Positions 24,054 through 35,959 are shown, counted from the first letter of the stretch. The stretch is DNA of 64,000 nt from Dendrobium chrysotoxum (GCA_019925795.1 CM034301.1:45223783-45287782), one strand, 5' to 3'. Notes: a model not told the origin generated them from the letters alone. Translations and numbers: made by a program.

Positions 24054-24551
24054 GTACACCCAAACCTAGGGCGAAACCGAAGCTCTAAAGGGTTTTTTGG
24101 CTTGTTCTCGCGATCGGATGAATATTTTTTGATGAAATTTTAGATCTAGGGTCTATGTATGAACAGAAATCATGTGGGACTAATCTTAAGACCTAAAACA
24201 AAGTATGTCAAAAGTTATTTAACTTGATGTGTTGTGGCCTAGGGTAAGGGTTTCCGAGTGATTTTATCGTTGGATCTTCGGGATTTAGGTTCGGTTGAGC
24301 TTGTTGATTGTCCTCGTACGATTTCCTAGTTGAAGCCACGTTCAAACAAGCTCTGGATCGAGTGGATCGAAGCCTTGGACGTCATAAGCTTCGGGTCGCC
24401 GGAATCTCGCCGCCGGCGGGGTTGACCGGTGGTCTTCGGCTCGAGGAAAGTAGGGGGGAGTCTAGGGAGCTCTCACACGAAATCTCACAGGCTTTGGGGG
24501 CTTAGAGATCAGGCAAGAGCAAAAGTCCTCTCTAATGAAGCCCTAACTCTC

Positions 24552-24559
24552 TATTTATA
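24552..24559 (-). promoter_or_regulatory. TATA box of right (5') LTR promoter
   Basis: Identical TATAAATA in the 5' LTR, the copy that would drive the genomic RNA. If start is about 30 bases downstream, the RNA runs about 6 kb through the rest of the LTR before reaching the primer site. Confidence 0.7.
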
Positions 24560-24686
24560 CCCCTAGCCTTAGGATGAACGGTTAGGATGGCTTCTAGGTT
24601 TGATTAGGAGGGCTCTAGACATCCTAGGCCGTGGACTTGGGTCAAGGGACCACTTGGAAGGTCCTTAATGGCTTTCATAGGTCTTA

Positions 24687-25357
24687 GGTAGGTCAATTTG
24701 ACCTATTAAGACTTGGGTTGACCAAGTCAAAGCTTGACTTGGTCAACTTGAGTCCATTAGGTCAATGGAGTCCAAGGGATGAGATTAGAGCCCTAAGAGA
24801 GGGGTTTGGAATGAATTTGGGCTTGAATAGGATTTAAATGGGCCTTAATAGGTCTTAAATAGGTCATTTTGACCTATTGATAGCCTAGGTTGACCAAGTC
24901 AAGGGTTGACTTGGTTAACCTAGTCAATTAGGTCAAGGGGGTTAGAGGTTGAGCCAAAGATTGGGCTTGAGTAGCTTTGAATTTGATTTGGGTCGATTTA
25001 GACCCATTAGGGTCTATATGGGTCAACCTGGGTTGACCTGGTCAACCAGGTTGACCCAGGACCAAGACCTGGGCCCAATGGGTCAGGCTTGACCCACTGA
25101 GCCTAGTGGAGGGGAAAATAGGGCTTGGAGAGCCCTAGACTGAGTTTGGATTTGACTAGAGCTGGAATAGACCTATTAAGGCCTATTGGGTCAACCCAGG
25201 CTAACCTGGTCAACTAGGTTGACCCAGGGCCTGGGTCTGGGCTCAGCAGACTTGGCTTGACTCCGTGAACCCACTGGGCTGGGTTCCAGGGTCTAGCCTG
25301 GTCAAATTTAACCAGGTCAACTCTTTGACCTAAGTCTAGGGAGAAACAGGGTCAACA
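24687..25357. promoter_or_regulatory. W-box cluster in U3 of right LTR
   Basis: Partner of 4141-4811, including the palindrome at 25031-25047. A few cores have decayed by single transitions, for example GGTTAACC near 24916 and TTAACC near 25308. Confidence 0.75.
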
Positions 25358-25362
25358 TACAT
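25358..25362. other. Inferred target-site duplication (right side) of element 1
   Basis: TACAT follows the LTR end. The unoccupied paralogous site at 46067-46071 reads CAATACATCATAC, so the element went in at TACAT. The left copy is outside the window. Confidence 0.65.
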
Positions 25363-26419
25363 CATACACTTTATACATACTACATAAATAACATGGACAT
25401 AAAAATGATATTCATAATGTTGACTTGTATAGATGACTGATGGAATCCAAATAAGATTGCATTTAATGATAGTCTTCCTGTAGCTCTTTTCATATGTTGG
25501 GATCGATCTGAGTCAATGATTATTGATCATCACATTATTATAATTTATTATACATACTAATTCACTATTCATACATACATCCTCCTATTTATATGATTTG
25601 ATAATATATATTATATTGACATTCTTAATGATTTCATGCATATTATTCTAATTTTCTGATTTTGGTGTAGTAGTAGGTTCAGGTGACCTCATGGGTTTTT
25701 GCTCCTTATGCATATTTTAATGATTTTAGGGAAGGATAAGGAGCCGATGGAGTGAGGTAGATTTGATTATGAAGATAACTATTTATTTTATTTTATTTAT
25801 TTATTTTTTTAGTCATTATTATATAAGAGGTATATTGATTGTAAAGATAAATTCATGACTTGTGTTAATGATTTTTGAAAGATGAAATGAAATGCATATA
25901 GTTTGAGAATATGAAAATAAAAATTTGGTTAGGCGGTGTGTATTAGTTTGATATGAATGATTAGTAGTGACTTTAGTAGGTGATTAGAAAATTTAACATA
26001 GATAATTCTTCCAAATTAAATTCCGAGGTCCCTCAACTACCCATTATTGGCTGCCATCAGCCACCACCACCAGCCATAACTGTTGTCAGCATTGATGGTT
26101 GATCACCAAGATTTTGAATTTTATATTGCATTTATTTTACTTAAACAAAAAAGTAATCTGATGCAGTCTTTTACACTAATACAACTATTTCAAACATTTA
26201 AAATACATTACACTTTTTCAAACTGTATTTATTTTACCATGCATTTCTTTTTTAGCAAACCAAATAACCTCTAAGTTAGTAAATTTGGCCTTTTGGATCC
26301 TCTCCCATTATCATGGCTATTAGAGATAATATTTAAGAATTTGAGCCATTAAACTTATTTTGGATTACTGTGTTAATTTTTTTGTCAAAATTATGATACT
26401 TAGGAAATTCAAGTCCACT
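25358..26419. repeat. Non-coding lead-in (block X) of complex repeat, copy 1
   Basis: AT-rich, about 98% the same as 46067-47128 by eye. No convincing gene: a 63-codon frame at 26083-26274 recurs in the copy but has no recognisable similarity. It includes a stretch near 25670-25760 that may be an old LTR edge, but I cannot support that. Confidence 0.6.
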
Positions 26420-26992
26420 GAGTGTCGGCGGCTAGGCAAAGGTTTGGCGATGATCTGCGGCCTAGTAACGGTCTAATGGGAGTTCAGTGGGGGTTTGACA
26501 TCGGTCGGTGATTGGACGGTTGTCCAATAATAATCGACGATCAGGCAGAGGCTCAATGTTAGTCACGATTGAGTGGTAATCCGATAATGGTTGGCGGTCG
26601 AGCGGAGGTCCATTGGTGGTCTGGTGTCTAGACGCTGGTCTGACTTCAGTCGGCATTTGGGTGGAGATCCGAGGAGGGAAATGGTCTGTATATGGGTGGT
26701 GGTTAGATGGTTTATGGTTGGGTGGGGGTCAGATGGTCTACGATCGGGCAGAGGTCCGATAATGGTCAGGTGGCCTGGCGGTGGTCCGACGGAGTTTGGT
26801 GGTTTAACAGTGGTCAACGGTGGGGTAGAAGTACTACTGTGGTCGGGCGGCCGAGCAGTGGTTCGAAAATGATTAGTGACCGAGGGAGATATGATGGTGG
26901 TCAGCGGCCAGGTAGTATTTTTAAAGATGGTTGGCAGCCAGGCGGATGTCTGACGGTGGTCGGACGGCCTAGCCGTGTTCCAGTTGGCCAAC
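26420..26992. repeat. G-rich degenerate minisatellite, copy P1
   Basis: Built from variants of GGTGGTCGGACGGCC-like words, with strong strand bias (G/T on plus). Lack of stops makes Pro-rich minus-strand frames and Gly/Val-rich plus-strand frames appear. They are not conserved as proteins. It lies immediately upstream of the helicase fragment unit. Confidence 0.7.
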
Positions 26993-27111
26993 AAAAATTT
27001 TTCTATGGTGGTGCTTAGGTTGAACTCTAGATTCTTGAAGCCTCAAATCTCTCTCTCATCTCCAGCTAAAGGTTCTCCTTCATGTAGAGGGTGAGAGTCT
27101 ATTTATAGGTT

Positions 27112-27294
27112 TTGAGAGTTGCTTACCTCATAAATATGGAGAAGATCCAGAGCAAATTTGGATTGCTCCATCATATGTCCCCTAATGAATCCTTCAATCA
27201 TAGAGCATTCATTCAACATTTAGTTGCCTTAATGATGTCCAAATTAAGTGATCATGAGCTAGTTGGATTTATCTCATTGAGTTGCTTGATTTGA
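27112..27294 (+). CDS. Short conserved open frame of unknown nature (60 codons), copy P1
   Basis: Starts MRVAYLINMEK and ends at the same stop in all four P copies (also 35777, 47822 and 56705), with only a handful of amino-acid changes. I recognise no domain. It lies just after a TATTTATA-like box (about 27103) and 400 bases upstream of the helicase fragment. It may simply be leader sequence that happens to lack stops. Confidence 0.25.
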   Translation: MRVAYLINMEKIQSKFGLLHHMSPNESFNHRAFIQHLVALMMSKLSDHELVGFISLSCLI

Positions 27295-27691
27295 TTAAAA
27301 ACATACCATATTTGGATATTACTCGGTTATCTAATTAATACTCTAAAGCTTCCCAATATTCTTTAAGATCTTGATTTGAGCCCATATGGGCTCAAATCAA
27401 ACCGAGTTTGGTGTCGTTGGTTTCCTCTTAGTGAGGCGATTAATTTGATAGTAAGTTTACTGAAATTGGAGACCAAATGGTCCCAAATTTAATTTTGGAA
27501 TATTCCTCATGATTTAAGCTCGATCAAGGTGATTTTTAATGACATATCAATGATTTTGTTTGAAATATAGCTGAATATCTAATATATAACCATCATTTTC
27601 ATATATTTATATTTTATATCATTTTTTATTTTTCATTTTTAGAAGATTTTAAGCTAGCATCGCTTTTAGTTATTGAAAATTAATTCAAGGG

Positions 27692-28700
27692 ATGGAAGTA
27701 GTTCCAGGTACCTGGCAAGAGGAAGCTTTCGAAAGAATCTATGGATGAAAATCCCTCACCAACAAATGAAACTCAGAAGTCTGAAAGTGCAATGAAACGG
27801 TGGAATATATCTCGAACTTGCATCCATGAGGTTGCTTTTCCAGATGATTTCAGTTCATCAAATGATGAATCAATTCATGGGACATTAGAGAATCCAATCT
27901 ATGATGGAAAAATGGCTAAAACATACCCATTTGAATTAGATCCATTCCAACGAGTTTCATTTGCTTGTCTAGAGTGGAATGAGTATGTATTAGTGTCTGC
28001 TCACACTTCCGCTGGTAAGACTGCAGTAGCTGAGTATGCCATCGCAATGTCCTTCCGTGACAACCAGAGGGTTATCTACACTTCACCCTTGAAAGCTTTA
28101 AGCAATCAGAAATACAAAGAGTTAAATCAAGAGTTTTCTGATGTTGGTTTGATGACTGGTGATGTGACCCTCTCACCTCATGCCAGTTTCCTAGTCATGA
28201 CAACAAAGATACTCAAAGGAATGCTCTACAGGGGTACATAATTACTAAAGGAGGTAGCATGTGTTATTTTTTATGAGATACACTATATGAAGGGTTGAGA
28301 AAGAGGGGTTGTTGGTGAGGAGAGCATAATTTTCTTTCCACCAACAATCAAGTAGGTGTTTCTATTTGTGACCATGCCAAATACTAAAGAATTTGCTAAG
28401 TGGATATGCAAGTTGCATAAATAATCCTATCACATAGTTTACACGGACTTCAAGCCTACAGATTTACATTAGCATGTGTTCCTAGTTGGTGGGTCTTGTT
28501 TATACCTTATAGTGGATGAGAATGAGCAGTTTAAAGAGGATAATTTGGCAAAGCAGCAGGAGACATTCACAAAACAAAAGAATTAGGAGGATGGCCACAT
28601 AAATGGAAAAATAAGAAGTTAGATTGCAAAGGGGGGTACTGCTTCAATATATTCTAACATATACAAGATTGTGAAGGTATATCTTATCTTGCTGGGTTGA
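27692..28700 (+). pseudogene. HEN2/MTR4-type RNA helicase fragment, copy P1
   Basis: Resembles the N-terminal part of plant HEN2 (DExH helicase, nuclear exosome cofactor): CIHEVAFPDDF, TYPFELDPFQRVSFACLE, Walker A in VLVSAHTSAGKTAVAEYA, IYTSPLKALSNQKY and GLMTGDVTLSPHA. The ATG at 27692 is out of frame by one extra base relative to the inverted copies; from 27741 the frame is open to a TAA at 28239. Homology continues past it with more stops. The DExH box is YEIH (28271-28282), Asp lost. No intron is visible in about 1 kb, suggesting a cDNA-derived copy. It stops well before the second helicase domain, so it is not functional. Confidence 0.88.
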
Positions 28701-28914
28701 AGAGGAAGTGAAGAACATATTTACTTTCTTGTTTGGTTGCATGACATCCATATATGTTGTCCCTATCTCATTCATAATATGGGCTTGATTGTTATTTCTA
28801 TTTGTTGTTCATGCTTTAAAATATGAATGAGATAGGGACAGCATATGTAGATGTCATGTAACCAAATAAGGAAGCATATATGTACTTCACTTCCTCTTCA
28901 ATACAACAAGACAA

Positions 28915-29905
28915 TATATACCCTTATAATCCTGTATATGCAACAATCTGCTGTAGCAATACCACCCTTTGCAATCCGGTTACTTGCTTTTCCATTTCGG
29001 TGGCCATCCACTTAATTCTTTTGTTTTGTGAATGTCTCCTGCATCTTTGCAAAATTAACCTCTTTAAACTACTCATTCTTATCCACCAAATGGCACAAAT
29101 AGGACCCATCCACTGGGAACATGCAGAACTGTAAAGGTATAAGCCTAAGGTCTGTGTAAACTGCATGACAGGTCTATTTATGTAACTGTCATATCCACTC
29201 CATAAATTCTATAGCATTTGACATGGTCGGAGATAGAAACACCATCTTGATTGCTGGTGGTAATAAAATTATGCTCTCCTCCCACACAACCCCTCTTTCT
29301 CAGCCCTTCATATAGTGCATCTCATTAAAAAAAACCCATGCTACCTCCTTTAGCATTTTTATACCCATATAGAGCATTCCTCTAAGTATCTCTGTTTTCA
29401 CGACTAGGAAACTTGCATGAAGTGAGAAGGTCACATCACCAGTCATCAAACCAACATCAAAAAATTATTGATTTAACTCTCTGTATTTCTAATTGCTTGA
29501 AGCTTTCATGGGTGAGGTGTAGTTAACCCTCTGCTTGTCATGGAAGGACATTGCGATGGCATACTCAGCTACTGCAGTCTTACCAGCGGAAGTGTGAGCA
29601 GACACTAAGACATACTCATTCCACTCTAGACAAGCAAATGAAACTCGTTGGAATGGATCTAATTCAAATGGGTATGTTTTAGCCATTTTTTCATCAAAGA
29701 TTGGATTCTCTAATGTTCCATGAATTGATTCATCATTTGATGAACTGAAATCATCTGGAAAAGCAACCTCATGGATGCAAGTTTCAGATATATTCCATTG
29801 TTTCACTGAACTTTCAGACTTCTGAGTTTAATTTGTTGGTGAGGGATTTTCATCCAAAGCTTCTTTCGAAAGCATCCTCTTGCCTATACCTGTTACTATT
29901 TCCAT
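28915..29905 (-). pseudogene. HEN2/MTR4-type helicase fragment, inverted copy Q1
   Basis: Same fragment as P1 on the minus strand. The start ATG (29905) is in frame with the following codons here (MEIVTGIGKRMLSKEALDEN), so Q keeps the older start. A TAA at 29828-29830 interrupts the frame early. From 29806 to 29489 it is open with Walker A AHTSAGKT, then breaks. Downstream homology includes WEESIILLPPAIKMVFLS, closer to real helicases than P1, but the DExH box is NEMH (29315-29326). It is non-functional. Confidence 0.87.
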
Positions 29906-29964
29906 CCCTCAAATTGAGTTTCAATAACTATAAGTGATGACAGCTTAAATTCTCCTAAAAGAGA

Positions 29965-32236
29965 AAATTTTTAAAAAAATTACAATTAGGTATTGGATAT
30001 TCAGAGCTGTACTTCAAGGATAACCATATATTGGAGTATGTACTGGGATATGCATTAAAAAAATGCAAAAGGAATAAAATGATGTTTCTCAACCACACCC
30101 CCCTCCCCCCAACACAATAGAAAAAAAACATTTGACAAACGTGAAGCAACAAATTTTATGGAGCACATTAAGAAGACAACTAGAGCACAAAAGCACCAAG
30201 AATATTCAAAACCAAGAGATAACAATGCCAAGAGTAAAGCAGGCTCATTAATGCCTAATGAGTGTTGCTTGAGGTGTAAACTTTCTCTCCATAAATCATA
30301 TTGAACAAAATCTATCTATGTTATTTTAGGTATAATATTTATCTTTCCCATTCCTTGACTCTAAGTTTACCTACTCATCTAATATGAGCATTTTCAATCA
30401 TTTGTTTTGCTTGCTTAAACAACCTATTATCAAGTTTCAAATTTTTTTCTTCAATAATTGTCACTCCAAACTTTCTTCCAAAATCATTCTTTAACCATCC
30501 TGCCCAGTTTGTTACACATCTATCAAAACACTCTCATTTTCATGACACACAACTTAACAATCAATGAATTTTTAAATGCCTAACACTATAAACCAAACAA
30601 TATAGTTTGTATGATTATAGTTTTATAATTTTTACATTTCAATCTGCATTGTATTCTATTATCGCATAACAATCCTAAGGTATTTATATTTTTTAGACAA
30701 TACAACCTCAATTACGCATGTTATAATCTCATTTATATCACCATTCTCCTACAAAATAAATCAAAGGTGCTTAAACATGTTACACCAGTATTACTTTATC
30801 ATTTAATAATGCTGATTGATAGTTATTACTGTCACACCCACTTAAATGCATATCATAGGGAAAGTCGAAAAAACTTACCATAGCCGCAAAAGCTTCCGCC
30901 GGTGGAGGTTGGATTAGCAGTTCGACGGAGCAAAGTTGTGCTCAATTAAGATGAGAAATCAAGGGAAACCGTGTCAGTGCCTTGCTCCTCGAAAATTTAC
31001 AAATCAGAGATTTTTGGTAGTACGGCCATGCCGTGTTGCCTAAGCACGTATGTACTGGTCTAAAGCCAATGGTAATTACGAGCCCTTGTAGCTAAGGATT
31101 GGCATGATTTGCTTGAATTATAAATCACTCGTGATGTATATTGAAATTTAACTAAATTGAACATCAAAATTAAAATTCTAAATGAATCTAGGCTAACTCT
31201 AAATCAACCAAAAATAAATTTATCTGACCCAAATCATTCATTTTTGCTCTGATTTAAATTTTTAAGAGGATAAAAACCTAGTTTTGTTTGGCATAAATAA
31301 ATTTTTTTATTATATTTTTCTCTATTTTGTTTGATTTTTAATATGATATCAATCCACATGAGTTTTGTATCCTGTTTAGATAAAAATTTTATTTGTAATT
31401 GGATTTTTCAAGATACATCATGTTAATTATGTGGGCTTCTATTTGGAGATTTTGAACTCCTTAGCTTAGAGCAATAATCTACCCACTCAATTGAAAAACA
31501 TAAATAAAATTGATAGATGATTTTATTATTTTTGGGTAAAAACTCATAAAGATAAATGATTGAAATAACTTCCAATAATATTAAATAAGAATCATAAAGG
31601 AATGCCCTTTATTGATTTCAAAGAAGGCTTTAATGCAAAAACAAATGAATAGCATGGAGGCAAATGCAACATGATCTTGAGGCAATGAAACCACTAAAGA
31701 TGATGGGGACTATCTTTCTAAAGGTGATGGTGGTTCGCAAGGCTGTGTAAGAATAAGGTTGTGAATTTATAGAGAAAGATAATTTGATAGGAAAGAATTA
31801 TTTATTTTTATTTATATATTAGATTCATTGTACAATAGTTATAAACATAAAATAGTGAGAAAAAAAAGAAAGTAAATAAACATTTGTAATGAATGTTAAT
31901 TTAATACACTGACTTATAGAAATGAGACAAAAAGGAAAGTGAATTAACACCGATAATGAATGTCAATTTAATAATGAATGTCAATTTAATGAATAATATT
32001 TAATATGTAATGTACTAAATTTTTTTATTTAATTATTTAAATAATACATTAATTGAATTGGCTGATTCAAAGGAACTAGGACCGATTCACTGGTTGAACC
32101 GACGGTTCTGGCAGGTTCAGTCCAGTTTAATACAAAAATGATTTTTGGAGTGAACCAACCTTGTGACTAGTTCATGGTTGAACCACTGAGATTGGCCAGT
32201 CCGATCAGGTCTTTAAAACTTTGGTTATAATTAAAT
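29965..32236. repeat. Block R, first part, copy 1: non-coding, possible old LTR
   Basis: AT-rich, no gene. At about 30834 a TGTCAC sequence begins a stretch with TACGAGCCCTTGTAGCTAAG (31077-31096). This resembles the conserved hairpin of elements 1 and 2, so this could be a diverged related LTR (weak). The end (about 32070-32215) repeats GGTTGAACC/GGTTCAGTCC-type words. The site near 30800 is the empty counterpart of the SINE insertions in copies 3 and 4. Confidence 0.45.
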
Positions 32237-35200
32237 TGTAATAATCCAAACCCTAGAAGAAGATGACTCCTCGCCTGGAGTTATGAAGATGAAACAAACA
32301 AAATAATTGAAGTTGGACGAAACGAATGAAGTAGCAGAAGGTGTTTACTTTGTCATGTGTTGTGTGTATTGTGATAACCGAAGGGAGGAACTTGAAATTG
32401 ATACCATTTTGGTTACCTGGAATCACAGTAGCCAACAAGCAAAATTTTTGGATCACACGAAATGGAAGATGGACGAAGAGGGAGATCAAGAGAAAGGAAG
32501 GGAGCAAGGGAGGTGAGGCTCGCGAGCGAGCCCAGGAGGAAGGGAGTTCGACAAGAGGAAGTCGTGTGTGTATGGGTTAGGGCTCGGAGAAGAGGAAGAA
32601 AGATGAAGTTTTATCTTTTTATAAATTTAATTTATATTTTGATTAAAAAATGTTTAATTAATATGTTGAATACCTAATTATTAAGGTTAAAGAAGTATTT
32701 TTTATTAAATATCCTTATAAACAAGATTATATATATGTATTATGATTTTTCATTCATTTATGAAATTATATTTATATGTATAAAGAGAATGAGAAAATTT
32801 GTTATTTAATTTAAAAAAATTAAAATTAAAATTTAATTACCAATAATTAAATTATGCTTTTTATCAAAATTTAAAATGATAAAGCAAGAAGAATAAATTT
32901 ATCATTCATTTAATAAATTAAATATAAGAGCTAATCACATTTATTTAATGAATAACTAGAGAGAGAGAGAAAAAGGGCAATTTATAATTTTAATTATGAG
33001 AGTAAAATTTAAATATTAGAACTAGAGAATATTATGAGTTAGAGATAAATTATTAAATATAATGTAATTATATAGGTATCAGGTTGTCAGCGATCGAGTG
33101 GTTATTAAACTAAATTGTTAAGGCATTCAAGTTCGAAGTTAGTACTCATATTCCTAGATTACGATAATTGCATTACTTCTTCTAATTATATTTAATCATT
33201 ATTACAAATGATTTATCTTTTATATATCAAACGATTCATCATTTTGAGTTAGACAATAATTAGCATATTATATTTTAAATCACTACATAAAGCCAATGAA
33301 TGTGAATGAAATTACTAGATAGATATGCTTGCATGTGCATGTTGAATGATGGAGCACACCTCCTTATGATACTTACTGGAGACGTAATGTACATGTGCAA
33401 GTAAATGTTAAAAAGTTTTAAAAACAAAATGGAAAAGCAATACTTTCATTGCTATTATTTTTAGACAGTGTCTCCTATAACAGATTTAGAATGGATAAAG
33501 ATATGATATATGTGACACATATAGATATGCATAACATTCAAAGTCATGTTCAAATTGAATTTTAAATAGAATTACTTTATGTCTAAATTATGCATGCATA
33601 TTCTTCTTGATGCTTTGTGTTACTGTTATTTAGAAGTATGATGTGCTCACTGAGTTCTTTTATGACTCAGTCTTATATTTATAAATGAATACGTGCATTA
33701 TTCAAAAGCTTAAAAATGAGTAGAAGAGGAGAGAACATGTCTCATAGGCACGATGCTCTGAGAGAAAGGTATTATAACATTTAAGTTTAAGTTAGAAGAC
33801 ATTCCAAATATATTAGCAACTCAGAAGACTTTGTGGAACATTTCAGAGAATGGTTTATACATATTTCAGCAAGGAGGGAGATGCATGATAAACTTTTAAG
33901 ATTGGTCCAAGGAGACAAATCAGTGATGTAATATAAAGTAAAATTTACAATCTTATCCAGATATGCACCGCAGCTGATTATAACAGCAGAAGAGAAATGT
34001 TATCGATTCTAATTTGATTTAAAATATACAATTAGGCAACCTTTAGTACCTTTTGGATTCAAGGTTTATACAATATTAGTGGAGAGAGCTAGAAGGGTGG
34101 AGATCGACTTTCAAATAACTTAGAAATCACTTAAAAGTGAAGAGATCAGCATAAAAGGAAGAATACCTAAGAAGAAATATAGTTTGAAGGATCAAATGGG
34201 AAGAAGCCTAAGATTAGCCCAAGTGGAGTTAGTAGTGGTACTACCAGTAGAGCCATTGAAGCCTATATTAAGTGTGGAAGGTTTCATAAAGGTGAATGTT
34301 TAATGGGCTCCAATCTTGTTACTAGTGCCATCAGGACACATAGTAAAATGTTGCCCTGAATTAGGTTAGAGGATTCAGGAGAGATGAAATCAGGCAAAGC
34401 ACCTTCATAGAAGAATTTTGGTAAATAAAAGACGATAGAATTGATAATTTCAGCTCCAGGACAAAATCTATCAAGCTAGAATATTTGATTGTGTTTATGC
34501 TTTGACTTAGCAGGAGCCTAATAAATCTATAGATGTTGATAAAGATATTTGAGATGTCTTTAGTAACAAATATATAATTTATTATGTTGTATCTGAAGTT
34601 TTATTTTATCCACTTATGTATCTAATGTTAAAGTTTATATTGAATGAAATTTAAGATGCTATTTTGCTTGAGTATAGAATAGTTATGTTCAATGTAACTA
34701 ATAATAGTATATTATAACATATAGTTATAAGTAAATTGTGAGGATGAAATTTTTGAGAGTGGGGAAGATTGTAATAGTCAAAACCCTAGAAGAAGATGAC
34801 TCCTCGCCTAGATCTGTGAAGATGAAACGGATGAAACGGACAAAGCTGGACGAAATGAATAAAGCAGCCAAAGGATTATACTTTTCATGCATCGCATGAA
34901 TTGCGGTAACCGAGCAGATGAAGCTAAAATCAATGCCTTTTCGGTTACCTGGAATTGTGGTTGTCGATGAGCAAAATTTTAGGATCACGTGAAATGGAAG
35001 AAGAACGAGCATGACGTTACATAGAATCGAAGAAGTCAAAAGGGGGCTTCCTCCCAATAAATTAGACAAGGAGACATGGGAGATCGAGAGAAAGAGAGAA
35101 AGCAAGGGACCAAGGGAGGCGAGTCTAGCGAGCAAGCTCGGAGGAAGCAAGTTCGACGGGAGGGAGTTGTGTGTGTGCGTGTTAAGGCTCGAAGAAGAGG

Positions 35201-35375
35201 AGGAAAGGTAAAGTTTTATCTTTTTATAAAATTTAAGTTATATTTTGTTAAAAAATGTTTAATTAATATGTTGAATGCCTAATTATTAATTATTAAGGTT
35301 AAAGATTTATTTTTTATAAAATATCCTAATAAAAAAGATTATATATATAGTAATTTTTTCATTCATAAATAGGAT
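32237..35375 (+). mobile_element. Gag-only Ty3/gypsy (chromovirus-like) remnant, copy R1
   Basis: The 5' LTR starts TGTAATAATCCAAACCCTAG at 32237 and ends near 33072, before GGTATCAGG (33075 on), a decayed initiator-tRNA-Met type primer site. The 3' LTR starts TGTAATAGTCAAAACCCTAG at 34770, after a purine tract (TTGAGAGTGGGGAAG), and breaks near 35375 where minisatellite P2 begins. Between them only a broken gag is seen: no RT or integrase, so pol has been deleted. Confidence 0.8.
33715..34420 (+). pseudogene. gag: Broken gag of the R1 gypsy remnant
   Basis: With stops and frame changes it reads, in order, SEDFVEHFREWFI, then LRLVQGDKSVM, YKVKFTILSRYAPQL, then KCGRFHKGECL. This matches the capsid C-terminal half and CCHC knuckle of Del/Tekay-type gypsy gag, degraded beyond function. 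The same remnants occur at about 54645 and 62380. Confidence 0.7.
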
Positions 35376-35377
35376 TA

Positions 35378-35651
35378 TAAGACTGGGTGGTGGTCATGTT
35401 GTCTATGGTCGGGCAGAGGTCCGATAATGGTCAGGTGGCCTGGCGGTGGTCTGACAGAGGTCGGTGGTTTAACGGTGGTCAGCGGTGGGGTAGAAGTACT
35501 ACTGTGGTCGGGCGGCCGAGCAGTGGTTCGACAACGATCAGTGACCGAGGGAGATATGATGGAGGTCAGCGACCAGGTAGTATTTTTAAAGATGGTTGGC
35601 AGCCAGGCGGATGTCTGACGGTGGTCGGACAGCCTGGCCGTGGTCCGGTTG
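35378..35651. repeat. G-rich degenerate minisatellite, copy P2 (shortened)
   Basis: Matches the last half of the P1 minisatellite. It is joined directly to the broken 3' LTR of the R1 remnant, the same junction as at about 56310. Confidence 0.7.
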
Positions 35652-35776
35652 GCCAACAAAAATTTATCTGTGGTGGTGCTTAGGTGGAGCTCTAGATTCT
35701 TGAAGCCTCAAATCTCTCTCTCATCTCCAGCTAAAGGTTCTCCTTCATGTAGAGGGTGAGGGTCTATTTATAGGTT

Positions 35777-35959
35777 TTGAGAGTTGCTTACCTCATAAAT
35801 ATGGAGAAGATCCAGAGCAAATTTGGATTGCTCCATCATATGTCCCATAATGAATCCTTCAATCATAGAGCATTCATTCAACATTTAGTTGCCTTAATGA
35901 TGTCCAAATTAAGTGATCATGAGCTAGTTAGATTTATCTCATTGAGTTGCGTGATTTGA
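35777..35959 (+). CDS. Short conserved open frame of unknown nature, copy P2
   Basis: 60 codons matching 27112-27294 with a few substitutions. No recognised domain. Confidence 0.22.
   Translation: MRVAYLINMEKIQSKFGLLHHMSHNESFNHRAFIQHLVALMMSKLSDHELVRFISLSCVI

Larger units (their letters stand above)
1..25357 (-). mobile_element. Giant Tat-lineage (Ogre-like) Ty3/gypsy retrotransposon, cut by window start
   Basis: A complete right LTR, primer site, gag-pol frame, long 3' region and partial left LTR are all in minus orientation. Domain order is Gag, aspartic protease, reverse transcriptase, RNase H, a second archaeal-type RNase H, then integrase. The second RNase H before integrase and the C/H/H/C knuckle in Gag are hallmarks of the plant Tat lineage. 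Position 1 aligns with 20511, so about 2.0 kb of the left LTR lies outside the window and the whole element should be about 27.4 kb. The LTRs differ by roughly 2% over the first 600 bases compared by eye, so insertion is fairly recent. The coding frame has ten stops, so this copy is not autonomous. Confidence 0.93.
18506..25357 (-). repeat. 5' LTR of element 1 (complete, about 6.85 kb)
   Basis: The outer end is at 25357, where similarity to the left LTR stops. The inner end is set at a TG (minus-strand CA) at 18506, six bases before the tRNA-like primer site. The length is extreme for a plant LTR but in keeping with Ogre/Tat elements. The inner 2 kb (18506-20510) has no partner in the window because the left LTR is cut. 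No gene lies in it. The short open frames in the GC-rich part do not resemble proteins. Confidence 0.88.
27636..29964. repeat. Large inverted repeat of helicase fragment, unit 1 (P1/Q1)
   Basis: Left arm 27636-28780, right arm 28821-29964, spacer 40 bases. Both arms carry the same helicase fragment in opposite orientation. By eye the outer halves match at about 96% and the inner halves at about 85%. Transcription through it would give an RNA able to fold into a stem of about 1.1 kb. Confidence 0.9.

Noticed and set aside
26462..27018. Pro-rich or Gly/Val-rich frames in the G-rich minisatellite (and copies at 35375, 47172 and 56316)
   Set aside because: Low-complexity repeat sequence is open on both strands, and frame lengths vary between copies.
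27741..28241. A functional helicase gene
   Set aside because: Only the first part of the ATP-binding domain is present, the frame ends in TAA, the DExH Asp is lost, and there is no second helicase domain or C-terminal arch.
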